From Vitis vinifera (taxonomy: Eukaryota; Streptophyta; Magnoliopsida; Vitales; Vitaceae), in the NCBI RefSeq assembly GCF_030704535.1, contig NC_081814.1, positions 26,266,001 through 26,330,000 of the forward strand: a stretch of DNA of 64,000 nt, in the 5' to 3' direction. Below the pieces are notes generated by a model that was not told where the DNA came from, searched no databases, and saw nothing but the letters and a program-made list of their open reading frames with translations. Positions within the stretch are counted from its first letter, which is position 1, and each line of letters starts with the position of its first letter. This document shows positions 1 to 11,000 of the stretch, piece by piece. Made by a program: the position numbers and the translations under genes.

Positions 1-1020
1 AAGTTTAAAGAAATAAAAAAAAATACGTATATTTGAAGATTTTCAATATTGATTGGATCATAAAGAGAGAAGTAGAATGTCATCATATTTAATTTGATTT
101 TTTATTTTTTTTTAAAAACACGTGAAAATAAAATTTTACTCTTCTTCTAAAAATTATTCTCTTCCTCGTTTTGTTTTTAAAAACTAGAAATTGAGAATAA
201 CGGTCAAACCATACTATGAATTTTCTAAAAGCAATTTTCTCCTTTTTAAAATTAAAAAAAAATGATTTTTAATCACAAGGCCAATATATGCTCTATATTT
301 TTATACTCATATCCAAGATTGAAATATCGGTTTTTACGGATATATCGATACTGATATATCGAAAATATCAGAGAAATATTGGTGGATATTTTTTCACAAA
401 TATGGATAGAATGAAAATTATTTAAAATTAATAGGAATGCTTGAAAAAACTTCAAAAAAATAATAAAATAAGTAAAAATACACATTTTAAAGTTATCTTG
501 TAAGTGTAATTGACATATATATAATTAAGAAGAAAAATATCGTAAACAAAGATATATTGGTAGATTCGTTATTTGAATTTTAAAAATAATATATATGAAT
601 TTTGAAAGTGTATAAAGTTAGAATTGAGTTAAAAAATATTTGATTTTATTGAATAAAAACAATTTATATATAAATATGATACATATGAGATTGCAATAGT
701 CCTTATACTAAGGAAGAGATCGATGTGGTTTCATTATATTGTTAGATGATGAGGATCCAACTGGTTGTAGATAATATTTATTTAAAAATTTTTAAAATAC
801 TTTTATTAAAACATGTTTTATTATATTTTAAATGAAAATTAAATTAATTTATATAAAATATTTTATTTGAGATTTAATTTTTAAAATTTTATTAAAAATA
901 TATAGTAACAACTTTTTTTATTAATATTAATTTATTTAATAATCAAAATAAAATTCGATAATTTATAATTATTTATATGGATAGATGAAAATTGTTTTTT
1001 TTTTTTTTTTTACCTCTACT
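1..1020. other. AT-rich spacer with repeat remnants
   Basis: No gene is visible. Bases 1-120 resemble the sequence near 36,600-36,720, including a shared 'tcataaagagaga' stretch, so the window starts inside a dispersed AT-rich repeat. Around 320-400 there is a cluster of CGATAT/GATATATCG words related to the denser cluster at 1,390-1,680. A T-run of about 18 lies near 994-1011. The short open frames here are low-complexity AT-rich translations. Confidence 0.6.
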
Positions 1021-1024
1021 AATT

Positions 1025-1096
1025 CCCCACTTCTGAAGTTGCCCTCCAGCCGAGAGAATTCCCCTTTTCTGAAGTTGCCCTCCAGCCGAGAGAATT
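1025..1096. repeat. 36-bp tandem duplication (2 copies)
   Basis: Two adjacent 36-bp units differ only at a couple of bases. Each contains TCTGAAGTTGCCCTCCAGC and ends in GAGAGAATT. The unit is richer in GC than its surroundings and sits just before a 5'-leader-like segment, so it may come from a gene promoter fragment. Confidence 0.85.
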
Positions 1097-1690
1097 CCTA
1101 AAAAAGACCTATTTTCCTCTGCCACTCTCAATCCTCGCAGGTACTAATCTAATCACGTTGATATTATTTTTTTTTGTAACCCTCGTTTGATTCCCAAGAA
1201 AATTCATTCTCGTTTGATTTCCGAGAAAATCCATTCAAAACCCCCAAAGAAAACCAAAAAATTTGCTTTTCTTTTACTCCCTGTGTTTTCTGGATCTGTT
1301 TTAAGGGTCTCTTTGCTGTTGTGCCATTGGATTTAAATTTCACGAACCCTAAATCCACGATTTTTGAGCCAGATTTTGTATCCTGTGCGCGGGCTGGACC
1401 GGTAGGAAATATCGGGAAAATTTCCGAAAAATCGGTAAAAATACCGCAATATCGGCGATATTTTCGGCGATTTTTTGAAATTCTCCTCCGGTTGCTCCGC
1501 GCGTCAGATCCACTCGCGATTTTTCTCCTATTTATCGGTGCTTCACCGATATTTCGCCGATATATAGGCGATTTTGTCAATTTTTCTGTCTCGGTGACGA
1601 TTATCGTTTCGATGCCGCCCGATATCCGATATTTTCCCGAGATATCGGAGATATTTTCCGTTTTTTCAATCCCTGCTCATATCTAAGGTT
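1097..1690. repeat. leader-like segment and CGATAT-rich degenerate repeat
   Basis: From 1,100 to 1,340 the sequence looks like a plant 5' leader: pyrimidine-rich, with a GCAG/GTACTA donor-like site near 1,140. No coding exon follows. From about 1,390 to 1,680 the words CGATAT, ATCGG and CCGATA recur on both strands every 10-20 bases, giving many short inverted repeats. The open frames crossing it (121 and 138 codons, on opposite strands) follow from the repeat composition and have no recognisable domain. Confidence 0.5.
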
Positions 1691-1693
1691 TTA

Positions 1694-1967
1694 GGTGGTG
1701 TTTGTTTTTTTACTTAATTCTAAATAAAACCTTAATACTTAGTATTAAATATTAGGTTGTTTGTTTTTGTAGTATTTTATTTCTATTAAGTATTAAAAAG
1801 TAAAAAAAATCATTGTGTTATTTTTTCTATTTAGAAAAAGCCACATATTTTGGCTTTTTCTATTTAGTAAAAAGTTTATAATAAGTCATGAAAAAGTAAA
1901 AAAACAAACAACTTAAATTTTAAAACTAAATGGTTTTCAGTAAAAAGCCAAAAAAACAAACACCACC
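1694..1967. mobile_element. PIF/Harbinger (Tourist)-like MITE
   Basis: A 274-bp AT-rich element is bounded by inverted ends: GGTGGTGTTTGTTTTTTT at the left and its exact reverse complement at the right. It is flanked on both sides by TTA (1691-1693 and 1968-1970), the 3-bp target duplication typical of PIF/Harbinger elements. There is no coding capacity. It ends just before the GEM-associated fragment at 1,985. Confidence 0.8.
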
Positions 1968-1984
1968 TTAGACTTTTTCTTTTT

Positions 1985-2120
1985 GTGGTTTTAGAGACTT
2001 GCATTTTGATGCATCAATAATCAGGCTTGTCTACCATCCCTTTTCCTTAAAAGCCAAGGATGAGAATAAAAGGAATGAAAAGCTTGAGATAAGCACATGG
2101 ATGATAAAAAGGAATGAAAA
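1985..2120 (+). pseudogene. GEM-locus upstream segment, detached copy
   Basis: This stretch matches, on the opposite strand, the segment at 51,902-52,110 upstream of the minus-strand GEM-like gene. Both share an open frame with the words VYHPFSL, K-D-E and EISTW/EICTW. It also resembles 13,060-13,290. It is cut off at about 2,120, where the truncated Copia LTR begins. It is a displaced duplicate of GEM-upstream DNA, not a gene in its own right. Confidence 0.55.
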
Positions 2121-2216
2121 ACTTTTCCTCTATCTTGCAGAATATTCTCAACAGAATATCAGCTCTGTTGGTTTATTTTAACTTAAATTCTGCAGCAAAT
2201 ATAGCACTTGCCATCA
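2121..2216 (-). repeat. truncated 3' LTR of the first Copia element
   Basis: It shares a nearly continuous match with 11,890-11,976, including CTATCTTGCAGAATATTCTC and TTCTGCAGCAAATATAGCAC, with one ~10-bp indel. In element orientation it begins TGATGGCAAGTGC, preceded by the purine tract ATCGAGGAG. About 200 bases of the outer half are missing and are replaced by GEM-upstream sequence, so a deletion or rearrangement took place at 2,113-2,125. Confidence 0.75.
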
Positions 2217-2331
2217 CTCCTCGATATTTTTGCTACAAACACAAATTTTTTTCCTCAACAATTCAAACCTTGATTTTGATAGTCCCTTTGTCAAAATATC
2301 AGCAAGTTGACTTGTGTCTTACAATGTAAAT

Positions 2332-5300
2332 TCACTTCATCATTCTTCTGGACTTCTCTAACAAAATAATACTAATTTTAAAATGCTTTGCCTTGCTATG
2401 AAACACTAGATTGTTAAAAATTGCTATGGCAGCTTGATTATCAACAAAAATTCTGGTTGCAACATCCTGAACCATCTTCAAATCTGTCATGAGCCTCCTT
2501 AACCATAAGGCTTGATTGATTACGACAGCAGCTGCAACATACTCGGCCTCAGCAGTAGACTGAGCTATAATTTCATGTTTCTTTGAACTCCAACAGAAAC
2601 AACCTGATCCAAGACTAAACATGTAGCCTGATGTGCTCCTCATATCATCACATGATCCTGCCTAATCAATATAAGCAAAACCATCCAAAACCAACTTATC
2701 TTTCTTCTCAAACTTTATTCCGAGATCCAAAGTCCCCTTGACATACCTGAGCACCCTCTTAGCAGCCTTATAATGCAACTCACTTACACAATGCATATAC
2801 CTGAACAACAGACTTACAAGGCACATTATATCAGGTCTTGTTGCTGTTAAATATATCAAACAGCCTATGATACTCCTGTACAATCCCTCATCAGCCTTTT
2901 CAGCACCATCATCTTTACTAAATTTCTCATTTTGAGCCAAAGGGGTACATAATGACTTACAATCCTTCATGTTGAATTTCTTCAACACTTCCTTGGCATA
3001 TTTCTGTTGTCCAATGAAGATCCCTTGCTGTAATTGTTGAATCTCTAATCCTAAAAGGAATGTCATCTCTCCAAGATCAGTCATCTCAAATGCTTGCATC
3101 AAATGAGCCTTAAATTGCTTCACCAATTCTGCATTACTTCTTGTGACAAGCAAATCATCAACATATAATGAAACAACTATTAGTTCATCATTAATAACTT
3201 TGATATACAAAGTTGATTCACTCATGCTTTTGTTGAAGCCTTTCTTCTTCAAATGCTCATCAATTTTGTTGTACCAGGCTCTTGGAGCTTGCTTCAATCC
3301 TTATAACACCTTCTTTAACAAGTATAACTTCTCTGGATCTGTAACAAAATCCTCATGTTGTTTAACAAAAATTTCTAAAGGCTTACTTTACATCAAGCTG
3401 GTAGATCCTCCACTGTTTTGGTGTTGCAAATGCTATAAGCAATCTAATGGTGTCCAACCTTGCTACAGGTGCAAAAGTCTCAGAAAAATCTACACCAAAT
3501 AATTGAGCATACCCTTTTATAACTAGCCTTACCATGTATTTGTTTACAGAACCATCAGCATTAAGTTTGGTTCTATAAACCCATTTCACACCAATAGCTT
3601 TCTTGTGTAGTGGTTTGTCCACCAACTCCCAGGTTTGATTCTTATGAGCCATCTTGATCTCCTCCTCCATTGCTACAATCCACTTTGGATCCTAAACAAC
3701 CTCATCATACCCTACAGGTTCAAACATAGCCATATTGCACCTTTGATAAATTTTTGTAAGTGACATAGTACCCCTTATAGGCTTATCATCAATCACATCA
3801 TCAACTTGCAATTCTGGTTCTTTTTCTTCTGTATAGGCCTGTTCTGGTTCAACTTTATCCCAATTCCGTCTTGTAGCTTCATCAAATTTGACATTCCTAC
3901 TTACTATGCTTTTTTTCTGTCAAGGGTTGATAAATTTTGTAACCCTTGGTGAGATTGCTATATCCAACAAAGACTCCATATTCTGCCTTTTGATCCAACT
4001 TCTCCTTCCTTGCATCTGGAACATGAGTAAAACACAAACAACAAAAAATTCTTAAGTTATGAATAAAAGGTTTAAAACCATACCAGGCTTCAAAATGTGT
4101 TTTTTCCCTTTAAAGCCTTGGTTGGTAACCTATTTAGCAGAAATACAACAATATTAGCAGGCTCAACCCAAAATATTTTTGGCATTTCCTTCTCAAATAA
4201 TAGACATCTAACCATCTCCATAATTGTCCTGTTTCTCTTCTCACCGACTTCATTTTGTTGAGGACTATAGGTTGCAGTAAGCTGATGTTCAATCCCTGCA
4301 GCTTCACAAAACTTAACAAATTTGTCTGTCGTATATTCAGTCCCATTATCAGACCTAATCACCTTAACTCTACAACCACTTTGATTTTCAATCCATGTTT
4401 TGAACTTCCAAAACACACCAGCAACCTCAGACTTCTATTTAAGAAAATAAACCTAACATATTCTGCAAAAGTCATCAACAAGAACCATAAAATACCTATT
4501 TCCACTTAAGGATGCAGTCCTCATAGGTCCACAAGCATTAGTATGGATCAATTGAAGCTTCTCAACTGCTCTCCATACCTTATTAACAGGAAATGACAAT
4601 CTGGCTTGCTTTCCAAGCTGACAAACTCCACATACTGTTGCTGCTCCTCTATTGTAAGTCATTCCTCAAACAAGATCATTTTTCTGCATGTAATCCAATG
4701 CAGAATAGTGAAAATGCCCCATTCTCTTGTGTCATAACTCAGCCTGGTCAAAAGTACATGAATATGTACTAGACTCATCCTTGTTCCAATTTAGACTGAA
4801 ACTTTTGCTATTCATTTTACAGAAAACAGCACCACACCCTTTGAGTTAGCAATCACACACATTTTATTCTTAAACACAACAGAATAACCTTTCTCAAGTA
4901 ATTGTCCCACTCTCAACAGATTTTGATCAATCTTTGGAACAAGTAACACATCATAAATTAGCTTTATACCTGCGGAGCCTTTTATTGCAACAGTCTCTTT
5001 ACCTTTCACCTCAATATACTGCCCATTGCCAATTCTGACTCTTGACACCTCTGACTTGTTTACTATGTTGAAAAGGGATTCATCAAAAGACATGTGGTTT
5101 GTGCATCCATTGTCTATAAGCCAGTCATCACTTGAACTGCTATTAGAAAAACAAGATGTAACAAAAAGTTGCTTTTCCTGGTGTTGATCCACTGCTTGCA
5201 CTAGGTGTCCTTCTTGTTGTTTGTTTTTACACACCCTTTCCATATGCCCCAACTATTTGCATGCCCTGCATTGAATGTCAGGTCTAAACAAGCAATATTT

Positions 5301-6120
5301 CTGCAAATAAGAGGTTATCTTACAATAAGGACATGGAGGGTGCTTGCCCTTGTTGCCTCCACTACTGTTGTTTTCCTCTTTCTTATTGTTCTTCTTACTC
5401 CATTGTTTCTTTCCTTTGTTGCCTCCTTGAGCTTGATCAACCTCTTTCACTTGAAATGCTTCCTCAATTATCTTCTCCTTTCTGTAAGCTCTCCTTTGCT
5501 CTTGAGCTTGTAGTGCATTGATGAGTTCTGCCAATGTTATTATTGACAGATCCCTGGACTCTTCAAGTGAAGAGATTTTGGATTCGAATCTCTCAGGTAA
5601 GGTCACCAAACTCTTCTCTACTACCCTTGTGTCAGAGAATTCTTCCCCTAGCATCCTAATCTTGTTAGCTAGCATTAGCAACTTGTCCATATAATCCCTC
5701 ATTTTTTGTATTTCAAATTCCCTTCTCAAGTTCAAGACCTACATTTGCTTTGTCCTGATGTTTCCTTGATATTCTTCTTTCAAAAGATCTCATGCCTGTT
5801 TTGTTGTTTCACAGGTTATGATCTTTGTAAAAAACTGTCTCTGAAACTGCAGAGCGGATGCAGGTCTTGGCCTTATAGCTTCTCTTTCTTTCCTCTCTAT
5901 TGTTCCTGATCTGTGCCATTGTTGGACCCTCAGGATTTGTTTCCAACAAGTCCCACAAGTCACATGCTTGCAAGTACCACTCCATTTTCATAGCCCATAT
6001 TTGGTAATTTTCACCTGTGAAAACTGGAGGTGCAAAAAAAAATCATTTCGTGCCATATAGGTTTCAAGAGGAAGGATGGGTTTTGATTTGTTGTGGTTTA
6101 TATCTCACTGGATGCACTCA
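2332..6120 (-). pseudogene. Copia gag-pol polyprotein remnant
   Basis: Fragments of one polyprotein lie in order on the minus strand. Gag (about 6,090-5,253) contains an N-terminal MKMEWYLQACDLW-type motif and a CCHC knuckle near 5,290-5,240. The protease segment (5,252-4,812) has DNG where the family normally has DSG. Next come the GAG-pre-integrase and integrase core (4,662-4,090; SDNGTEY and PQQN motifs), reverse transcriptase (3,670-2,662; SLYVDDLLV with the YVDD catalytic motif) and RNase H (2,643-2,332; TAEAEY, VDNQAA). In-frame stops and frameshifts separate the pieces, for example near 5,253, 4,663, 4,417 and 3,300. It is a degenerate copy and no functional protein is expected. Confidence 0.88.
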
Positions 6121-6150
6121 CACACTTCATAGGTCCCTTAAGAAAAAAGG

Positions 6151-6162
6151 GCTCTGATGCCA
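6151..6162 (-). other. Copia primer-binding site
   Basis: Read on the minus strand this is TGGCATCAGAGC, one base from the TGGTATCAGAGC that pairs with the initiator methionine tRNA in many plant Copia elements. It lies 3 bases downstream of the LTR end in element orientation, which fixes the LTR boundary at 6,166. Confidence 0.8.
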
Positions 6163-6165
6163 CTT

Positions 6166-6294
6166 TGTAGGTTTTTAGAGTAAGAATAGAAAACACAGAA
6201 AATTTGGGGCTGAAAATTGCACACCTTTTGTTTCTTCAAAATCTGAATTTATAAAGGAAAAGAAACAAACAAAGCCAAAAAAATCTTCCTACAT
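6166..6294 (-). repeat. 5' LTR of the first Copia element, inner part
   Basis: This is the primer-site-proximal part of a LTR of about 296 bp whose other part is at 11,810-11,976. On the plus strand it starts TGTAGG. The LINE interrupts it at the target AAATCTTCCTACAT. The outer part ends ...TCATCA at 11,976. The 3' LTR at 2,121-2,216 retains only sequence matching the outer part. Confidence 0.75.
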
Positions 6295-8017
6295 GCTGGA
6301 TTTTCTGAAGCATTGGGCGGGTCAAGCTTGGCTCCTAAAAGGTAATTTGAACATAGATGTTTTGGGAGGAGGGTGTTTGCTCTTTGTGTTTGAATGTTCA
6401 AGTGAGGCTGAGCGTGTCTTGTCGAGAGGGAAGAGAAGGGTGAAAGACAATGAATTAATTCTGGAAAAATGGCATCCGGAGGTGGGTTGCTTGGGTAATA
6501 AAGTCATGGTTAAAGAGGCTTGGGTGAGAGTGGTGGGCCTTCCCCTTCATCTATGGAGTCGAGAGGTATTTAAATTGATTGGGGATGGCTGTGGTGGTCT
6601 GATTAATGTGGATGAAGAAACGTTTTCTATGGCTAATCTTCAATGGGCTAGATTGTTGGTGAGGGTGAAAGGAAGGGATTTCCCTTCCTCAGTTCAGCTG
6701 GTGGAGGGATCAGGATGTTATTCAATCCAGCTGTGGTGGGAAGTCCAGCCCTGGTATTCTCAGGTGATGCCGGCGGGAAGCGGGTGCCGGAAAGGTGATA
6801 CAGAGACTGAAGATGAGGAAGGGAGTGGGTTAGGTGACGTATGCAGAGGAAACGTGTTGGAGAAGGAGGCGCAGCTGGTGGAGCAGATGGGAATTCAGAG
6901 TGAGCCGCCCTGTGGAAGCTCCTCGAAAGGAGCTACAGTCTTCTCTATGGAGCCAGCTGCAAGGGGGCCTGGTGTGGAGGAGACGTATGGAGAGGATAGG
7001 CTAGTGAATAGGGGTCAGGGAGCAGGTAAAGGGGTCATAAGGGGTGGTGTTGGGTTGGGGCCTGCCGCCATTAAGGTTGGGCCTGATAATGGGGAGGCCC
7101 AGTTTAGAAGCTGGCATGGGGTAATGAAGTGCAGTCCAGAACGTGAGGAAGCCCAGTTGTTTGGGCCGGAGGAAGCAAAGCCCATTATATTAAAAGGATG
7201 GCAGATGGGCTGTGAGGAGAAGCCTTTTTATATCAAGGGTTCCTTAGTGGGCTGGGCAAGTTTGGCTGAGATGGGCTGTGGGCCCGCGAAAGAGGGGTTA
7301 AAAGGTATTAGGGCTTTCTCTCTCACTGACGAAGTGGAAATGGGAGCTAGGGCTACAGAGGAGGATTCGCGGGCTGGTGTTAGAGACGACGAGGGGGTCG
7401 CCTGTTGTCACGGAGGGGATCAGAGGGCTTCTGAGGATTCTTCAATGGTGTCGAGGGCACGGTTAACCGACGACGCTTTAGCAGCCGAGGCATCCAGGTA
7501 TGAGTCAAATATTGAGGAGGTTGGGGGGGTTCGGGATTTCATTTCTTCTTCTTCTTCTTCTGGGTGCGAGAGGGCTTTGGTGGTGAGGGGCACTTCGGGA
7601 TTAGACGAGAATGTTGTTGGTGGTGTTGGGTATCAAACTCCGTTGTGTGCAGTGATGAAAGATGGCAGCCCGTGGATGATGGACCCGGGGAAAGAAAAGT
7701 CTAAGGGCATTAATATGTCAGATGTTGTTGAGGTGATGCAAGAAAGAATGGATCTCGGGAATAAGTGGGATGAATGTAGTTTGGTGAAATTCAGTAAGGC
7801 ATTGGGGTTCTCGACTGAAGGAGTTGAGGGGGAAATCCTACAGTTACTGCTAAAACTGAAATCCAGAAGAGACCAAGGCAAGAAAAAGGGAACTCTAGGA
7901 TTGACTAGGTTTGATCGGGAGGTAAAAAAGCTAGAATGTTCAATTAATTATGATGGTGAGAGCAGAAAGAAAGGGTCGGTCAGAAGAGGAGGGGACAGAG
8001 CTTTGTGTATTAAATGA
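6293..8017 (+). CDS. LINE ORF1, 5'-truncated, DUF4283-like
   Basis: A 574-codon open frame. Its apparent ATG is a junction product: the AT comes from the host target duplication (CTACAT) and the G is the first LINE base, so the real start has been lost. Residues 1 to about 120 look like the plant LINE/retroelement DUF4283 domain (motif KEAWVRVVGLPLHLWS, then a conserved WARLLVRVKG). These proteins probably bind the element RNA. The rest is polar, Gly/Glu/Ser-rich and of low conservation, with a serine run near residue 420. The stop overlaps the ORF2 start as ATGA (8014-8017), which would allow termination-reinitiation. No frameshift is visible. Confidence 0.85.
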   Translation: MLDFLKHWAGQAWLLKGNLNIDVLGGGCLLFVFECSSEAERVLSRGKRRVKDNELILEKWHPEVGCLGNKVMVKEAWVRVVGLPLHLWSREVFKLIGDGCGGLINVDEETFSMANLQWARLLVRVKGRDFPSSVQLVEGSGCYSIQLWWEVQPWYSQVMPAGSGCRKGDTETEDEEGSGLGDVCRGNVLEKEAQLVEQMGIQSEPPCGSSSKGATVFSMEPAARGPGVEETYGEDRLVNRGQGAGKGVIRGGVGLGPAAIKVGPDNGEAQFRSWHGVMKCSPEREEAQLFGPEEAKPIILKGWQMGCEEKPFYIKGSLVGWASLAEMGCGPAKEGLKGIRAFSLTDEVEMGARATEEDSRAGVRDDEGVACCHGGDQRASEDSSMVSRARLTDDALAAEASRYESNIEEVGGVRDFISSSSSSGCERALVVRGTSGLDENVVGGVGYQTPLCAVMKDGSPWMMDPGKEKSKGINMSDVVEVMQERMDLGNKWDECSLVKFSKALGFSTEGVEGEILQLLLKLKSRRDQGKKKGTLGLTRFDREVKKLECSINYDGESRKKGSVRRGGDRALCIK

Positions 8018-11000
8018 AATTAAAAATTCTATCATGGAATGTTCGTGGGGTGAATGACAGAAATAAGAGGAAACTAATTAAAGCCTTAATTAGATCCCAA
8101 AATGTGGATTTAGTCTGCCTTCAGGAGACTAAAATGACTGAGATGTCATTAGGGGTGGTTCGGAGCCTAGGGGTGGGGAGATTTCTGGAGTGGGGAGCTT
8201 TGGATGCTAGGGGAGCAGCTGGAGGGGTGGTAGTATTCTGGGATAACAGGGTGCTAGAGCTAATGGGACTGGAAGTGGGACTCTTTTCCATTTCCTGTCG
8301 TTTTAAGAATGTGGAAGATGGTTTCAGATGGACTTTCTCAGGTGTGTATGGCCCTACGCTGAAAAGATACAGAGAAGAATTTTGGGAAGAATTAGGGGCC
8401 ATCCGTGGGCTATGGAATGACCCATGGTGTATTGGAGGTGACTTTAATATGATCAGGTTTCCGAATGAGAGAAGAAGAGGAGGCAGAGTGTCTTCTTCAA
8501 TGAGAAGATTCTCGGAGGTGATTGATGAGCTGGAGTTGAGGGACCTCCCCCTTCAGGGGGGGCCGTTTACATGGAGTGGAGGTTTGAACAGCCAAACTAT
8601 GTCAAGAATTGATCGCTTTCTGGTGACAGAGGACTGGGAGAGCTACTTTAACGGGGTGGTGCAGAGTACACTGTCCAGGCCAGTGTCGGATCATTTTCCC
8701 ATCCTCTTGGACGGGGGAGGGGTGAGGAGGGGGCCTGTCCCCTTTAGGTTTGAAAATATGTGGCTTCAGGAGGAGGGATTTAAGGATTTGCTTGGCGGGT
8801 GGTGGCAAGGTTTAAGATTCAGTGGTTCCTTCAGTTTCATCCTTGCTGAGAAATTGAAGGCACTGAAAGTCATCCTAAAATCTTGGAACAAAGAGGTTTT
8901 TGGAAAGGTGGGAGTGAATAAGAAGTTGGCTTTGGATAAAGTGGATTTCTGGGATATTCAGGAGAAGGGCCGTGTTTTATCCATGGAGGAGCTGGAGGCT
9001 AGAAAGGAGGCAAAAGAGAACTTTGAAAAATGGGTTCTCTTGGAGGAAATTTCTTGGAGGCAAAAATCAAGAGAGGTGTGGTTGAAGGAGGGAGACAAAA
9101 ATACTGGTTTTTTTCATAAGATGGCCAATTCTCATAGAAGGAAAAATTGCTTGTCTAAGATTAAGGTGAATGGAACTTGGTTAACAGAGGAGCAGGAAAT
9201 TAAGGGAGGGGTGGTTGGAGCATTTAAGAATCTTTTGACTGATCCTGGTGAATGGCACCCATCTATGGATGGTTTGGCTTTTAATAGGATTGATGGTGAG
9301 GAGGCAGCCAGGTTGGAGGAGGTGTTTACAGAGGACGAGGTCTTTTCTGCTTTATCAGATATGAATGGAGACAAGGCTCCTGGCCCAGACGGCTTCTCTC
9401 TCAGCTTTTGGCAATTTAGTTGGGAGTTTGTGAAAGTAGAGGTTATGGGCTTCTTTAAGGAATTCCATGAGCGTGGCAGATTCGTAAGGAGCCTTAATTC
9501 AACTTTTCTGGTCCTTATCCCTAAAAAGGCGGGTGCGGAGGATCTAAGGGATTTTAGACCAATAAGTTTGGTAGGGGGGTTGTATAAACTGTTGGCGAAA
9601 GTGTTAGCTAACAGACTCAAAAAGGTCATGGGAAAGGTGGTGTCTTCAACTCAAAATGCATTCGTTGAAGGTAGACAAATTCTTGATGCAGCCCTAATTG
9701 CCAATGAGGCAATTGACTCAATGCTGAAAAATAAGGAGAGCGGGGTGTTGTGTAAGTTGGATATAGAAAAGGCTTACGACCATCTAAACTGGAATTTCTT
9801 GTTGTCGGTTTTGCAAAGAATGGGATTTGGGGAGAGGTGGACTGGTTGGATATCTTGGTGTATTTCCACAGCAACTTTTTCGGTGTTAATCAATGGTACC
9901 CCAGAGGGTTTCTTCAATAGTTCAAGGGGTTTGCGTCAGGGAGATCCTCTTTCTCCTTATCTTTTTGTGATTGGGATGGAGGCTTTTAGTAGGCTTATTC
10001 ATAGGGCTGTGAGAGGGGGTTTCCTTTCAGGATGCAGGATAAAAGGAAGAAGAGGCGATGGGGCGTTGGTTTCTCATTTGCTGTTCGCCGACGATACTCT
10101 AGTTTTTTGTGATTCATCCCAAGATGAGATGGCTTATTTGAGCTGGCTGTTGATGTGGTTTGAAGCCTTATCAGGATTGAGAATCAATTTGGATAAGAGC
10201 GAAATCTTGCCGGTTGGGAGAGTGGAGAATCTGGAGTTGTTGGCTCTTGAGGTTGGTTGTAAAGTGGGTAGGCTGCCAACTTCTTACTTGGGGATCCCTT
10301 TGGGGGCGAATCATAAGTCCGTGGCCGTTTGGGATGGAGTGGAAGAAAGGTTCCGGAAAAGGCTTGCCGTGTGGAAAAGGCAATTTATCTCTAAAGGCGG
10401 GAGAATGACCCTTATCCGAAGTACCTTGTCAAGTATGCCTATATATTTGATGTCGTTACTTCGAATTCCTAGAGCGGTTAGTTTAAGATTGGAAAGAATT
10501 CAAAGGGATTTTTTATGGGGAGGAGGAGCTTTGAAGAATAAGCCTCATCTAGTAAAATGGGATACAGTGTGTTTGGATAAGAGTAAGGGTGGTTTGGGAG
10601 TTAGACGTTTGTCTATTCTCAATAGGGCCCTTCTTTGTAAATGGAATTGGCGCTTTGCGAATGAAAGGGATAATCTATGGAGGCGTGTCATTAGTAGGAA
10701 GTTCGGGGAGGAAGATGGGGGGTGGTACTCTAAAGAGGTCAGGGAGGGCTTTGGAGTTGGTTTTTGGAAGGATATAAGGAAGGAAGGTGCTCTTTTGCAA
10801 AACAGGGTGGGTTTCTCTGTGGGGAATGGTAGAAGGGTGAAATTTTGGAAAGATAATTGGTGTGGGAACTCCACTCTCTGTAATTCATTCCCTTCTTTGT
10901 ATGCCTTTGCATCTTATAAAGAGGCTTGGATAGAGGAGATGTGGGACCATTCTGGAGGTGAAGGGGTTTGGAGTCCAAGATTCTCTAGGCCCTTTAATGA

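Noticed and set aside
1164..1686. Overlapping open frames of 138 and 121 codons on opposite strands
   Set aside because: They run through the CGATAT-rich repeat and differ in frame and strand without any domain, start context or conservation.
8121..10978. Minus-strand open frames inside LINE ORF2
   Set aside because: They are shadows of the well-supported plus-strand coding frame.
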